Shown here: piece by piece, positions 1 through 11,134 of the stretch | Layout of the letters: each line of letters opens with the position of its first letter | Position numbering within the stretch: the first letter of the stretch is position 1 | Notes under the pieces: generated by a model | Told to the model about the DNA's origin: nothing | Database searches by the model: none | What the model saw: only the letters and a program-made list of their open reading frames with translations | Program-made: the position numbers and the translations under genes | NCBI GenBank assembly: GCA_964035575.1 | Contig: OZ037848.1 | Span: 1,364,001-1,428,000, forward strand | Source: Rhynchopus sp. YZ270_cl-10 | Taxonomy: Eukaryota; Euglenozoa; Diplonemea; Diplonemida; Diplonemidae | Direction: 5' to 3' | DNA: 64,000 nucleotides

Positions 1-40
1 AACTTGTGAGAAACCCACAGATGCCGTACGATAACGAATA

Positions 41-100
41 TGATCAAGGTCACTAAGCACAAGAGGCTGAGGGTCATCTTATACACTTTTCATATTTTGT
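41..100 (+). repeat. Short interspersed repeat, GGTTCATCTTATAAA type
   Basis: A module of about 50 bp (a variant of AAGAGGCTTAGGTTCATCTT followed by a T-rich stretch) lies just upstream of ARL8. Other copies are near 24166-24215, 24309-24358 and 33496-33545. It has no coding potential. The repeats differ by a few bases, so they are not recent copies. Confidence 0.6.
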
Positions 101-255
101 TTTTTTACTCACACCGCAATCATCTCACATCCCCTCCTCCCCCCCAATGCAGAGCGATTAACGAAAAGCGCACACACAAACACAAAGCCATCTTCTCCGG
201 CTTTCGAACACATCACCGCTTTTCTGCATTTCTTTTCTTTTTTCCCCTCTAACAA

Positions 256-1382
256 ATGTCTTTCATAGCAAATGCATTCTCAAAACTTTCGAACTGGCTC
301 AAAAGGTATGCGCACAACGTCATCCCCCTTTGCTCTCCTCCTTCATCAAAACAAGAGCACAAAGCAAATATAACGAAAAAAAAACTTCACAATAACCCAT
401 TCATAACCCACACCACACACACACACAGCTTGTTCTGGAAGCAAGAGATGGAGCTTACACTAGTGGGACTGCAGGCGGCAGGGAAGACGACGCTTCTGAA
501 CGTCATCAGCGACGGAAAGGCTAAGGACACAATCCCGACCGTGGGGCTTAATATTAGAAAGATAACGAAAGGTATGCTGGGGAATATTTCGCGCGGAGTT
601 GCTTTTTTTTGCACCGTCACTCTTATAATTTATACTTGTTACAGGAAACATTTCCATAAAACTCTGGGACATTGGTGGCCAGCCGCGTTTCCGTGGCATG
701 TGGGAGCGCTACTGCCGTGGGGTGAACGCCATCGTCTTCGTTGTTGACTCCGCCGACCGCTCGAACATTGATGCCGCCCAGAAGGAACTCATGGAGCTGA
801 TGGCCAAGCCCGCATTGGAAAAGATCCCCCTCCTCGTCCTCGGAAACAAGAAGGACATCCCCGGACACATGAACGAGACCGAGCTCAAGAACGCACTGTA
901 TGTCCATTATTTTGGGTTGCGAAAAGCGGTTCATTAACTCTCTTTTAGGGACATATTTTTAGGATAGCGATAGTGGTACCGAATCTGTATACTCGGAGAG
1001 GCACATTCATTTTACAAAGGTTTTCTTTAGGGTGAGTACTGACGCATTTTTCACTCTTTTTGTTCCTTTATCCTCTATGTTTGGGTGATCTATGAACGGG
1101 GAGATATTTTTTCACTAGCTCTCAGTAAGCTCTCACAGCCTGTTACGTGTCTCACGGAGACGATCCTAGATCACCCAATGTTGTCACTTTACCTTTTACT
1201 GACCAAAACCAATAGGGATGACCAATGCTATCAAACAAAACGCACACACACACACACCCTACAGTGAGCTTGACCAGATCCAGGGCCGTGAGGTCTGCGT
1301 GTACTCCATCTCTGCAAAGAACCAGGTCAACATCGACGCTGTTCTCCAGTGGCTCATCAAGAACGCCAAGAAGCAGAACTGA
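256..1382 (+). CDS. ARL8: ARL8-like Arf-family small GTPase, four exons
   Basis: Exons 256-305, 429-571, 645-897 and 1265-1382 are joined by GT-AG introns and give 187 residues, against about 186 in animal ARL8. The protein has an amphipathic N-terminus followed by [16 protein letters not shown], which closely follows the ARL8 N-terminus. It carries the P-loop GLQAAGKT (30-37), PTVG switch I (53-56), WDIGGQ switch II (72-77), NKKD (132-135) and the SAK guanine-specificity motif (165-167). Like ARL8 and unlike ARF it has no Gly2 for myristoylation, so membrane binding would use the N-terminal helix. The family drives lysosome/vesicle positioning along microtubules through effectors; that role is inferred from family. 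The start was chosen because only it joins in frame to exon 2 and restores the family N-terminus. The third intron (367 bp) is much longer than the other two. The 3' flank is rich in A and T runs. Confidence 0.93.
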
Positions 1383-1450
1383 AAACTGAACTAAGCAACA
1401 CCCACGCTTTCCCCTCACATTGCCTCTTCATTTTTGTTTGTTTTTTTTTT

Positions 1451-1499
1451 TGAAAACTTGGTTGTATTAGTGTAGCCACCCTAGAGTGTGCTCCACTAT
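1451..1499 (-). repeat. Short repeat in the ARL8 3' flank (GGTGGCTACACTAATGCAAC type)
   Basis: Read on the minus strand this matches a module of about 50 bp that runs from TAGTGGAGC to CAACCAAGTTTTC. Forward copies are near 3628-3681, 21707-21757 and 22158-22199. It lies about 70 bp after the ARL8 stop, so it may be transcribed in the 3' untranslated region. Confidence 0.6.
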
Positions 1500-1960
1500 T
1501 TTTTTTGTTCAAAAAAAAAAAATTGTGCAAGAAGTGTGTCCCTGGTGGATGACATTTCGTTGAAGCATTGTGCTGAGGGGGGGTTTTTTTGGGGGGGTAA
1601 TGTGAACCCCCCGTTCTCCCTGTCTCTTTTCTCTCTCTTCCCCCAACTACGTGTGTCAGTATGAGTTTCGTGCAAAAACAAAAAAAAACAAAAAAACAAA
1701 AAAAAAAAACAAACAAACAAACAAAAAATATTCCCACAGCTTTTTTTTTTTGGAGATTTTATTTTATAAAGTTTTATTTCAAAGAGAAAGAAGATGATTC
1801 CCTTGGTGTGATTTTTCTAAAAAAAAGGTGTAAAAAAGGTCCTTCTAAGGTCCTTCTAAGGTATGGTGGTTTTCCTTAGGGCATTTCCTTCAGGAAAACG
1901 TGACTTTTTCCCGAGCTTTCCCTGTGGTGGAGTGGCCTTGTTTTCGATCAAAAAACTGGG

Positions 1961-2034
1961 TACCCAGTACCCAGTACCCAGTACCCAGTACCCAGTACCC
2001 AGTACCCAGTACCCAGTACCCAGTATCCAGTACC
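1961..2034 (+). repeat. 7-bp tandem array, unit TACCCAG
   Basis: About 10.6 copies of TACCCAG with one variant unit (TATCCAG) near the right end. The same unit forms the larger array at 48759-48917, and one-base variants form the arrays at 16461 and 56965. Confidence 0.97.
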
Positions 2035-2107
2035 AAGGCAAGGGGCCGAGGGAGGGTTCCAAGACGGCAGTAGCCTGCGACACTATGTCATGTGAAGGTG
2101 GGATACC

Positions 2108-2280
2108 AGCTTGCGCCGCAGGCGCACGGTACGCTACTTTTATTGTTTCGGCGTATCCTTTTTTCTCACTCTCCGTTGGGTTCTACGAGCTCCGCCCGTC
2201 AAATGGTGAGTGCAAAATTCGCATCTACGCAAACTGCCCCACGTTCATTTTGTACTTTTCCTTCAGAAGTCAAGTACTGA
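2108..2280 (+). repeat. Interspersed module with GCGCCGCAGGCGCACGG core
   Basis: A stretch of about 170 bp begins with the palindromic core GCGCCGCAGGCGC and continues through GGTACGCTACTTTT, TCCGCCCGTCAAATGG and a GTACTTTTCCTTCAGAAG-like end. An inverted copy is at about 14345-14550. Core-only copies sit near 22785, 34615, 54370, 55050 and 58405, several of them inside DNA transposons. Mechanism of spread is unknown. Confidence 0.65.
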
Positions 2281-3235
2281 CCATATTTTGCACACAAACT
2301 TGGAAATGGCCTGTAAAAACTGACACATGCATTTTAGGTCAAAAATACTCAGTTCTGAGCGCAAAGTGACCCCATCACAGCACGCACAGGCTCCGGTGCA
2401 CCGAAATCAAAAAAAATTTTTTTTGATTTTTTGTGGGTAAAAATTTCTGGGGAAATTTTCTGGCCACAAAAAACCGCCAAAAAAATGTACACAAAATAAT
2501 TTTAGCACCCCCCAAAAAAAAAGGTGTAAAAAAGGTCCTTCCAAGGTCCTTCTAAGGTATACCACTACCCCTGTATAGGTCACACCATCCCTTGAATCAT
2601 CTTTCATTATGGTAGGTGCAGTGTCGGAAAGAGAGAGACCTAATTTTTTTAAAAAAAGCAAAAAGGAAGAGAAAAAAAGCGCAAAAAAAAAAAAAATAAT
2701 AATAATGCCCCAAACAATAAATGGAATTTGCAAGAAAAACAAAAAACAAAAAAATAATCAAGGCATTTTCACAAAGAAAAAAAAAATACAAAACAAAAGA
2801 AAAAGAAGATGCCGGTCCCACCAAAACATTTTTTTGAAAAGAAAACGCATATTTTTTTCGTTCATTTCAAAAAAAAAAAAACAATTTTTATTTCCAGTAT
2901 AGTCTAGCCTGTCACATAGGATGAGATGCAAAGGGGAGAGGTGTATAAAAAAGCAACAAAAATGAAGCAAAAAAAAGGAGCAAAAAAAAAAACCTGAATT
3001 GGTACTACAAGAATGGGCGAGGGTGTGATACAACTTGAAAAAAGAAGGGGGAAGTTTTTTTTTTGTTGTGGGTTGGGTCTTCGGGAGGAGATAGAGTGGT
3101 CGGTTGGCCTTTGTTCAATATTGGTTACTCTTTTTTTATTTTTTTTTATTTGCCTGGAACCGCCAGTTCTCTCTCTCGGGATGAGATTCACATCACACAA
3201 TTCACACCCCGGGTATGATTTTTTATGCAGGACTG

Positions 3236-3302
3236 TATGGTTGGGTGTAGCCGGTCATATACCAAGGTACACTGTCACGAGAGGGCTTTGTATTTCAAGT
3301 CA
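3236..3302 (+). repeat. Short interspersed repeat, ACCAAGGTACACTG type
   Basis: A module of about 70 bp: GCACCGGTCAT, ACCAAGGTACACTG, then AGAGGGCTTTGTATTTCAAG. Further copies are near 13687-13756 and 51649-51715, with a shorter one near 20340-20375. Confidence 0.6.
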
Positions 3303-4697
3303 ACTTTTTTTTGATTTTTTTTTTAAATCTTCTGTAGACGAGCCCGTCCTCAGAATCTGCTCCCCCCGCAAAAGATTTGATTGGGGACTGAGTATTGCGC
3401 CCTTTGTTGTTTCCTTTTTTCTTTTTTGACCACCTTTCTTCAAAAAAAGCCCGGTTGTGTTCAGCTTTCAAGGAATCTTTTTGTTTTTCTCATAAAACTT
3501 CGTTCCTGTTGTAAACAGAGATTCTCTTTCTTTTCTCTTTAAAAGACAAAGACAAAAGGACTAAATATCCCACTGAGTAGGTGTTAAGTGATTGTTCTGT
3601 ACAACAAAAAGCGAGGGGGGGAAAATAAATGTGGTGGAGCACCTCCCATCGGGTGATGCTGCACTACAATCAAGTTTTCAAAAAAAAAAAAAAAAAGAAA
3701 TTATATTGTGGCTGACCGGGAGGGGGGTGATTCGCACTTCATGCGCACTTCATTCAGCCACACCTACTATACTATAAAACCACCCGAGTGCGGGGGGAAA
3801 AAAAAATATTTTTTTTCTCTCCTCTGTAATGTGTGTGCTGACCTTGCTCTCCCTCTGTTACACCCTCTGTTGTGGAAGGCGTGTGCAGTGGGTTGGGGGG
3901 AGGAGGCATTACCTTTGTCCTCCCCCGAGAAGAAAAAAATGAGCGTTTTTTTTTTTTTTTGCCTCTTTTTAATAATGTATTCATGACTGTTAAAACAAAA
4001 CTTTGTTATATTATTCACAGACCTGATGAAGTAAGACATGATAGGGTGGAGTGCTTTTTCACAATCCTGTTTTTTTTTGAGATCCTCTCATAGGGCTCGA
4101 TGTGTCTGTCTGTTCACAACCATTTTTAATAGTCGATACAGTTTCGCCGCCTTTTCATTCGCGTCTTTTTTTCTCTTTTTCTTTTTCACACGTTTTATCA
4201 CGTTTTTCACCCCCTTTTTTATGGGGAAGAAAAACCAATGTTTCGCACAATAGGAGAAACCGTGCAAAAAATTTCGCCTGTATACAGCCCCACAACAAAC
4301 ATCGGTGGGGGGTAAAAAACTTGGGTGGGTTTTGGGAATTTCAAAACTCTAAGGAAGGGTTTTTACACCCGATGCTTGTTGCGTGACTGTAGTTCTCTCT
4401 CTCTGGGCAATGATGATGGACTTTTTTTGGGGGGGGGGGGGATGTTATATTTATTTTTTGTTGTGCAAATTACCACAGTGTTACGTGTTTTGTTACCTGT
4501 CCTAGAGAGATGACTTTTTTATGTTTTTTTTTTTTGGGTAAGGCCACATACCCCCTGCACCCAGTGTGTTTTTTTCTTTCTTTGGGCCCAAATTTTGAGA
4601 TTTTTTTGTTGCAAGCTCCCCTCAAAAATAGAGGAGTTTTTTATTTTTTTTTTTTTGCAACACACACAAGGTATTGATTGGGTTTCCAACAATTTAT

Positions 4698-4773
4698 CGA
4701 AAGTGGAGTTTGCACAACTTGTGGCAACATAATCGAGGCAACTACACTACTCCAACAATTTTTCAAAAAAATA
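4698..4773 (+). repeat. Short interspersed repeat, CGAGGCAACTACACTACTCC type
   Basis: A module of about 70 bp: GTGGAGTTTGCACAACTTGTGG, then the ACCGAGGCAACTACACTACT stretch, then CAACAATTTATCAAAAAA. Full copies lie near 13473-13541 and 22258-22327 and a partial one near 33151-33195. All end in an A run, as in short retroposed sequences, but no tRNA-like head is visible. Confidence 0.6.
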
Positions 4774-5750
4774 ATGCCCGCCAGAGCAACAAGGAAAGTG
4801 CAGATTTAGGCACAACATGGCTACAGGGAGTAAGAGGCCAGCGAGGCGTTTTTGCACTTTCAACTTCTCTTTTAAAAAGTTTGGGTACATTTAGTGTACC
4901 CTATTATACCTTCTACTCAGTAGAATAGAATGTATATGAAACTTCTCTTTGTTCCTATCCTATTCCTGCTCCCAAAGAAAAAATACTGGGCAGAGGGGGC
5001 TAAAAAAAAAGTGTGATTTTTTTATGTGTTGTGGGGATTGGGTGGTTTGGGTTGTGGGCCCCTTGGCAGACACTGTGTGTATTTTTTCTTTTTTTAAATA
5101 TTCTGTCTCGTGTTCTTTTTTGTGAGCTTTTTGTTTTGAGTGATTGTCATACCAAAAAAAAAGAAAAAAAAAATACAACAAAAAAAATGCCTGCCAAAAA
5201 AAGACCCCTTTTTGTGAAACTGAACTCCCCCCCCCCATTTTAACCTCGACTTACAACCTCAACCATTGGACGGTTTGGTCTCTGGTAGACCAGAACCTTT
5301 TCCTGAGTCTGCTGATGAAGCGGTGAGGCATTTTTGCACACCTTTTCAACTTCATTTATCAGACCGTTTCGGGGGTATAATGCAAGAATGCGTGCTTTTT
5401 TCCGAGCGGTTGTGAATCGCCTCCCATTCGTTCTCTTACGGTACGGACCACTCACGTCTCCTTGGGTAGCTCACCCTTTGCATGAGCACGACTGAGCTGT
5501 GTTTTAATAAGCGTTTTCAACTCCTCTTCATTCTGTAACCTTCTGCAATCCCTCCTGCGATCCTTCTGTTCACCTCCACCCCTGCCTCTACCCAAACCCC
5601 ATTTTTCGAACTCCGAGCATCCTCATCTCCTGCGTCAAACCCCCCTACCCTCTCACCCCAGCTAGGTTGCTTCTGCAGCGCTCTCTGTGTTCACCCTCTG
5701 TGGTCCCGTTCTTACCTTTTTGAAGTGGGGCTTTCCCCCATTCTCTTAAA

Positions 5751-6566
5751 ATGACCGAATTCGGAAATGTCAACAGAACTGTTGACGCATTGTTAGAAAA
5801 GATCTCTCAACAGAAGCTTCTTGAACGGTGTGAACGTAGTGAATGGAGTGGTGGGACGGAACGGGAGATTTGTGAGCTGACCGACACTTGGTCGAAGGAG
5901 AACATATTGCCACGCCTTGACAAGCTGCAGCAACGATCTACCTACGGCGACAAAATGAAGGCAAAAATAGCAATTCTGGCCACCAACACCTCACAGCTCT
6001 CATCGCACCTCAAGCGCCTTGCCGCTTGGAGCAAACTCTGCGTTGCGTCTGAGGTCGCCCAGACCCCTCTCCCCCACGCGCTGTCCACATGGCGTAACAT
6101 TCCCCCTAACTGCCCTGAAGCACGCCTCACTGACGTCTCATATCAATTCCAACGAGACCGCCCCACAGAAGGCACGCTATTGATCCGTGGTCCCAAATAC
6201 ACAGCATACTATGGGCATAGGTGGGAGCTGCCAATCGACCTGGTAGCTGCAGATGTAAACACAAAGGAACTTCCTGGGGTAATAGTGGAGGCAATACGTG
6301 GGGTGCCGTGGAGGGGTGAAGGTGGTGGTGTTTCGTTGATGGTGTTTGTGAAGGGGTGTGTAGAGGCAATGAACGCCCCGTTGACTCGTGTACAAGAGCA
6401 GGTGGTGCGGAGGATGGCGGCAGGGTGTGCACCCTACATGGAGGAGAGAAGGCGCTTTGCGGTGCTGGCGTTGAGTATGAAGCGGAGGGGGTTTCCGGCA
6501 CCGTTGGTTGCGATTGTTTATGAGTTTGGCGAGGCGGCGGAGAGTCAGTTGGTTGCGGTGCCATAA
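5751..6566 (+). CDS. Hypothetical protein, 271 aa, family not recognised
   Basis: This uninterrupted 271-codon frame has a balanced amino-acid composition, unlike the surrounding homopolymer translations. A pyrimidine-rich leader of over 150 bp precedes it, as with the other genes here. Residues 1-110 look helical and charged; the middle holds a strand-like block (TLLIRGPKYTAYYGHRWELP, about 143-162); the end (about 200-271) is again helical, with ARG/GLU-rich EERRRFAVLALSMKRRG. No signal peptide, membrane helix or catalytic motif is seen. The stop lies 135 bp before the next start on the same strand, too close for much intergenic space. The 3' third is strongly G/T-rich on the coding strand. 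A single-exon gene is favoured; loss of a downstream exon by splicing cannot be excluded. Function unknown. Confidence 0.72.
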   Translation: MTEFGNVNRTVDALLEKISQQKLLERCERSEWSGGTEREICELTDTWSKENILPRLDKLQQRSTYGDKMKAKIAILATNTSQLSSHLKRLAAWSKLCVASEVAQTPLPHALSTWRNIPPNCPEARLTDVSYQFQRDRPTEGTLLIRGPKYTAYYGHRWELPIDLVAADVNTKELPGVIVEAIRGVPWRGEGGGVSLMVFVKGCVEAMNAPLTRVQEQVVRRMAAGCAPYMEERRRFAVLALSMKRRGFPAPLVAIVYEFGEAAESQLVAVP

Positions 6567-6701
6567 AACACAATTCATTTCTCTCATTCTTTTCTAACGT
6601 CTTTACAACCTTTAAAATGAAATACCCCTATTGTATTGTATTCGTGTTGTGTTGATCCTATCCTTCCCAAATCCTCCTATTTCCCCAGAAGCGAACACAA
6701 T

Positions 6702-7283
6702 ATGTCCACCCCTCGTGTCGGCCCGCCGCCCCCAGAAGCGATTGCAACCGCCATCGCAGCGGGTCTCCCAGCACCGTCGCCTCCGGCACCGTTTTCGCAG
6801 CATCGCGCAGAGGCGAGGGTTCTTGCGGCAGGGGTGGTGGGGGTGGCACCCCCGCCCCCACCGCCTGTTGATGTGCCCCCGCAGCATAGTGCATCCTTGC
6901 CGCGAAGTGTTGTGAGCACGGTGTTGTCCCCCGAGGCTCCGGTAGAGGGGGAGGGGTTGGAGGCTGAGAGGGTTTCGCATGCGGAGACGTTGCGGAAGTT
7001 GACGCGGTGTGAGGCAGAGGTGGCACATCTGCAGAGTACAGTGGTGCTGCAGGAGAAGGCGGCAGGGGATGCGGCACGGAGCTGCCAGACGCTGCAGGCA
7101 CGGCTTGATGAGGCAGAAGCGGCGCAGGTCACAGCAGAGCGTGCGGCAGCAGACGCAGCACGTCATCAGGCAGAGGCAGAACACATAGCCTCCGAAGCAC
7201 AATACCAACTCGGCGAGGCCCTCGCAGAGATAGAACGGCTGCACAGAACCCCAGGGCTTGCAGCGGTAGCGGTGTTTCCGTGA
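6702..7283 (+). CDS. Hypothetical proline-rich/coiled-coil protein, 193 aa
   Basis: The start at 6702 is preferred because a pyrimidine tract ending in CAG (about 6675-6688) lies 13 bp upstream and looks like a cis- or trans-splice acceptor. An upstream in-frame ATG at 6636 would put that tract inside the protein. Residues 1-80 are rich in proline and alanine, with two short polyproline runs. Residues about 86-183 are a continuous coiled coil rich in Ala, Glu, Gln and Arg (LEAERVSHAETL, LQARLDEAEAAQ, LGEALAEIERL). There is no enzymatic motif or membrane helix. A scaffold or cytoskeletal role is plausible but is only inference from architecture. It could alternatively be a downstream exon of the 5751 gene, though that gene ends with its own stop and no good donor is visible there. 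Confidence 0.68.
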   Translation: MSTPRVGPPPPEAIATAIAAGLPAPSPPAPFSQHRAEARVLAAGVVGVAPPPPPPVDVPPQHSASLPRSVVSTVLSPEAPVEGEGLEAERVSHAETLRKLTRCEAEVAHLQSTVVLQEKAAGDAARSCQTLQARLDEAEAAQVTAERAAADAARHQAEAEHIASEAQYQLGEALAEIERLHRTPGLAAVAVFP

Positions 7284-7885
7284 AGAAAATGGAGGAGAAG
7301 GGGGGGGAAGGTTTTTTGGGGAAAAATGGAGGGGTTTTTGCTACTTGTTGGTTTAGACTAGATTTTTGTATTTCAGATTTTGATGTGGTAAAAAAATAGG
7401 TCATTTTTTTTTCTCTTTTTTTTTTTTGAATCAAACTTCATCGACTGACATGCTCAGAGGAGAAGCGCTATTAGCGAGCAAAGCAAGAATCCGTGACAAA
7501 ACTGCATCGTCCACACCACGCCAGAGCGAAATGGGGTAAGATGGGGTAGGATTCGAAAATAGTGTCCTGTTAAGACAGCTTTGTCGCAACCTCTTGGTGA
7601 TTCGGTCCATGACGATGAAGGGTCTGATGGGAATAGATGAACTCATCAACGGGGGTAAAGATATCCACCATATTTGTGACCCATATTTGGTGTGGCTGAA
7701 AGGGGGGTGCTATTTTCTGCTATTTTGGGGGTCGTCGGCCACGCAATTCATCTTTCAACCTTTCTTTTATTTGCACCACTTCCTCTCCCAGGCTGTACAC
7801 TATAGGAGGCTCACTCCATACCCTTCCCTATTCTCGCATACCCCTCTTACCTCCTCTGCTTCCCCTTGAAGGAGAGACTGCAACC

Positions 7886-9098
7886 ATGCCGTCATGGTTC
7901 GGGATAAAAAAAACGAAACGGAAAGACCCCTTAAACGAGGCAGAGTTTACCGAAGACAGCGCGCCATTAGCAACAACGGAACCCACTGCTGAGTCGCCCA
8001 CCTCCTCGCGGAAGAACGCAGGCATTGTCAAAGGCCTCAAGGTATGACACCACCCGGGAAATGACACCTTATCAACACATTTCCCCCCCAAATCCCTCCG
8101 ATTATTGTCACATTTTTCCCCCAAAACTTTTTTTGTTTTTGGTACGTCTGTTGTCTGGTGACTCCATCTTTCGATTGAAAAGAATATCTTAATCATGTTT
8201 TTGGTACGTCTCTTTTTCCAACTTTTCCCCCCACCCTTTTTACAATCAACTCCATTTGGCAAAAACATACCCTCCTGCACACACAAAAAAATACTCAAAA
8301 AAAAAAATACAGGCGAACGGCATCGAACAGGACCCTTCCCCGCATACCCAAGAGGGCCCCAAGGTTCCTGTGTACGTCAATGTGTACAACTTGATGAACC
8401 CACAGAGCAACAAGAAGTTCGGCTACCTGGGTGTGGGGATCTACCACAGTGGCGTGGTTGTGCACGGTATTGAGTACAGCTTTGGGGGGTCGAAGGATTC
8501 AGAGGAGAACACTACGGGGGTCTTTGGGATTCCACCGCGGACGGCTCTGCCGGATACGATGTTCAACCAGTCTGTTCCTGTTGGCGAGACGACAACAACA
8601 CCACGGCAGTTGGAGTGGATCCTCCGTGGAATGGGGCGTGAATGGACAAAGGACAGCTACCAGCTTCTCTCACGCAACTGCAACCATTTTTCAGAGGAGT
8701 TAACCAAAAAGCTGGGGTGCAACTTCCCTTCTTGGGTCAACCGTGCAGCGAAGTTGTCAAATGCTTTGGTACCGAAGTCGGTCATAGATTATGTGCTTGC
8801 GACGGTACCTACTCCGCCTACAGAGGAAAATACACAGCAGCAACCGCACCGTCCGAACTGTAAATGTAGCCGAAATTGTCGCCAGCATCAACAGCGCGGA
8901 GGAGGAGGAGGGGCGGGTGCAGGAGAGTCTGAATCCAGTACCCCAGCCGAGGCGCCGCCGATACCGGAGGACCTCTCCAAGCTTTCCGTTCGGCAGCTCC
9001 GTACCCTCATGTTCTTGCACAACATATCCTGGGCGGATTGCCTAGAGAAAGGCGATATGCACGCAAAATTAAAGCAAAAACGGCTAGAACAGTCGTAA
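7886..9098 (+). CDS. DeSI/PPPDE-family cysteine isopeptidase with SAP/ARMET-like C-terminus, two exons
   Basis: Exon 1 (7886-8041) and exon 2 (8313-9098) join in phase 0 through a GT-AG intron, giving 313 residues. Residues about 70-200 are a PPPDE papain-fold domain, closest by eye to DeSI-2: VYVNVYNLM, GVGIYHSGVVV with the expected catalytic His97, YSFGG, then SRNCNHFSEEL with catalytic Cys175. The family removes SUMO or ubiquitin-like modifiers. Both catalytic residues are present, so activity is expected. After the domain come a short Cys-rich stretch (CKCSRNC) and a glycine-rich linker. The last 45 residues resemble the small helical SAP/ARMET C-terminal fold (LSVRQLRTLMFLHNISW followed by CLEKGDM), which is not usual for DeSI proteins. 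The N-terminal 52 residues (exon 1) are basic and low-complexity. The start is the first ATG after a pyrimidine-rich leader and reads straight into the donor. Confidence 0.88.
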
Positions 9099-9659
9099 TT
9101 TTAGTGTGTGTTGTGGAAAAGTGTGGGGGATTTTTTTAACCCCGTTTTTCAATGTTGCAATTTGCTGAAAGATGGGTAGGGGGGGTGATTTGTGTGTTTT
9201 TTGTGGAATATTCACGACGTCTTCATGGGTCTACATGTTTGTTGGAGTTTTGTTTTTTTTATTCCTACGAAGCTTGCTTTAAAGGAGAAATAGTATTACC
9301 GGGTACGGTCGTCAAATCATCACTCAAACAGGAGGATTTGTGCAATCAACGAAAAACAACTTTACTTACCTACTTGATCCTACTATTTTGTGGAGATGCT
9401 TCCTCAGCTTCCGAGAGATCGAAAACAAAAACGAAAAATTATTTGAGTGCGAAAAGCCCTTTTTGACAGTGCAGCGTGGCATTTGGTTCATCAGATTGAA
9501 CAAGATAAAACAAAAAGCTTGCGTTTCTTTTATCGAACAGATTTTATTCTCCGCCCCGTACCCAAAACATAAACACCACTGTGAATAAGAAAAAATATTT
9601 TCCCTTTTCTTTTTTCTTCCACACACGCTTGTTTTTGTGCTTCGTTCATTTTTTATTAA

Positions 9660-10650
9660 CCCTTTATGGACCAAGAGGATATATATATATCCACGAAAAT
9701 GCTTAACATGGCTTCTACTCAGACTTTTTCAGCGATTTTTTTTTTAGTGGAAAGATTTGATGTGAAATCTTTCCAAAGAAGCAAGATTCAATTTATTTTG
9801 ACACTCTCATACACTGTCACCAAATCGAGGCATTTCCAAATTTTCGACTTTTTCGGGTATATTTTGGGAATAATGTACTACTCTGGCGAGCTTGAGTCAT
9901 CAGAGGATTCAAACTTTGGTGTGAAGGGAACCATTTTGTACGGTTTTCAGAACAAAACTAAAATAATGGAAAATATCTGCGACCGGGCAAAGTAACACTC
10001 GTCGTAGCAGTTCCTGACCCTGAACTGGCTGTGCCTCTTCTCCGTGTATTTATTGCCCTTTGTCTTTTGAGGGACATTGTACAAAAGAAGCTGTATCAAC
10101 ACAGTCAAGGTACAGAGACACTGGCAGGAAGGTGTTGGTCGACAACTTCTTCTTGCTTGGGAAACAGGCGGCTAAAAGCAGATTACATGTGCGGGGGATG
10201 CGGCGTTCAACACCAGGCCAAGTTGGCCAAAAGCCCCAAAAGCCAACTTTTGTACTGTCCAACCTCTGTACAGTTACGGTATATTTAGCTGGTTGGTACC
10301 TTCTCTCCATGCAGTGAGACATTATCTACTAGGACTTTTTGATCGATTTTTTTTTCTTTTGAAAGATTTTGAACCGATCTTTCAAATAAAGCCATTTTCG
10401 AAAACCGAAAAAACAGGTGCGCAGCCGGAATAATTTTTTTCTTCAAAATTTTCAGGAAAAAAATCAACTCCCCTCAATTTTCCATTTTCCATTTTTCTCA
10501 TTTTATTTCGATTTCTGCTCCATTTGAAAGATCTGCTCAAAATCTTTCAATTGCGGCCAGGTACGATCAAAAATATGCATCGGATCTCATTTTACCTATG
10601 TGAGAGACAATCATAGCAAAACGCAAAATACGGCCGTGGTCCATAAAGGG
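9660..10650. mobile_element. Non-autonomous piggyBac-type element with TTAA target duplication
   Basis: Both ends carry the perfect 14-bp inverted repeat CCCTTTATGGACCA, flanked by TTAA at 9656-9659 and 10651-10654. A TTAA target plus CCC-starting ends is the signature of piggyBac elements. At 991 bp it is too short to encode a full transposase of about 600 aa. Around 10185-10215 one frame has a small Cys-containing patch (YMCGGCGV) that might be a relic of the Cys-rich tail of such a transposase, but this is weak. A segment near 9750-9800 resembles one near 43560-43625 inside another element. Confidence 0.85.
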
Positions 10651-11134
10651 TTAAAAAAGCTTTGCCCTTGTTTCGAGTGCGAAACGTTTCTCCATGTATT
10701 GCACGGGAAACAACATGACAAACAGGTGCAGGGTGGTTCCGTGCTTACCATAGAACCTGGCACCTTGTGTGTCTCCCAAAAACCAAAAAAGCGTTGTGTG
10801 TGAAGTTTTGAAGGAAGGAAAAATAAAATGTCACAAAAAAAAGAAGGGAAAAAAGGGAAATGGATAGGGTTGGCCGTTATCAGATTTTCAAAAAAAAATA
10901 GCAAACCCATGTAGCACCAATGTTGAGTGTCGACAATGCTGGCCTCTGCTGAAGAGTGTGTTGTCTGTACCCCTTGGTTTTCCCCATCTCTAGCCAAAGG
11001 AAGCCTCCCCCCCCGCCACCACATCCCCTTTTCTTTTTTTATTTTTTTGCGGAAAGCCAGGAGTGGTTTAAAAAAAATGAAAATAAAGTTCTCATTTTCT
11101 CTCTCCTCGTTCTTTGATGTGCACCATCAGTGCA

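Larger units (their letters stand above)
1383..5750. other. Gene-poor interval of A/T homopolymers and short repeats
   Basis: No credible gene is seen; open frames here are lysine- or phenylalanine-rich translations of A or T runs. The interval holds a 7-bp array (1961-2034), a GCGCCGCAGGCGCACGG module (about 2108-2280), copies of short interspersed families near 3236-3302, 3628-3681, 4698-4773 and 4886-4942, and part of the SINE-like GACGAGCGGTTGTGAACC family (about 5395-5520) just upstream of the next gene. Confidence 0.7.

Noticed and set aside
6177-7244. Minus-strand frames opposite 5751-7283
   Set aside because: Proline/Cys-rich antisense translations without family signal, in a region where plus-strand genes have leaders.
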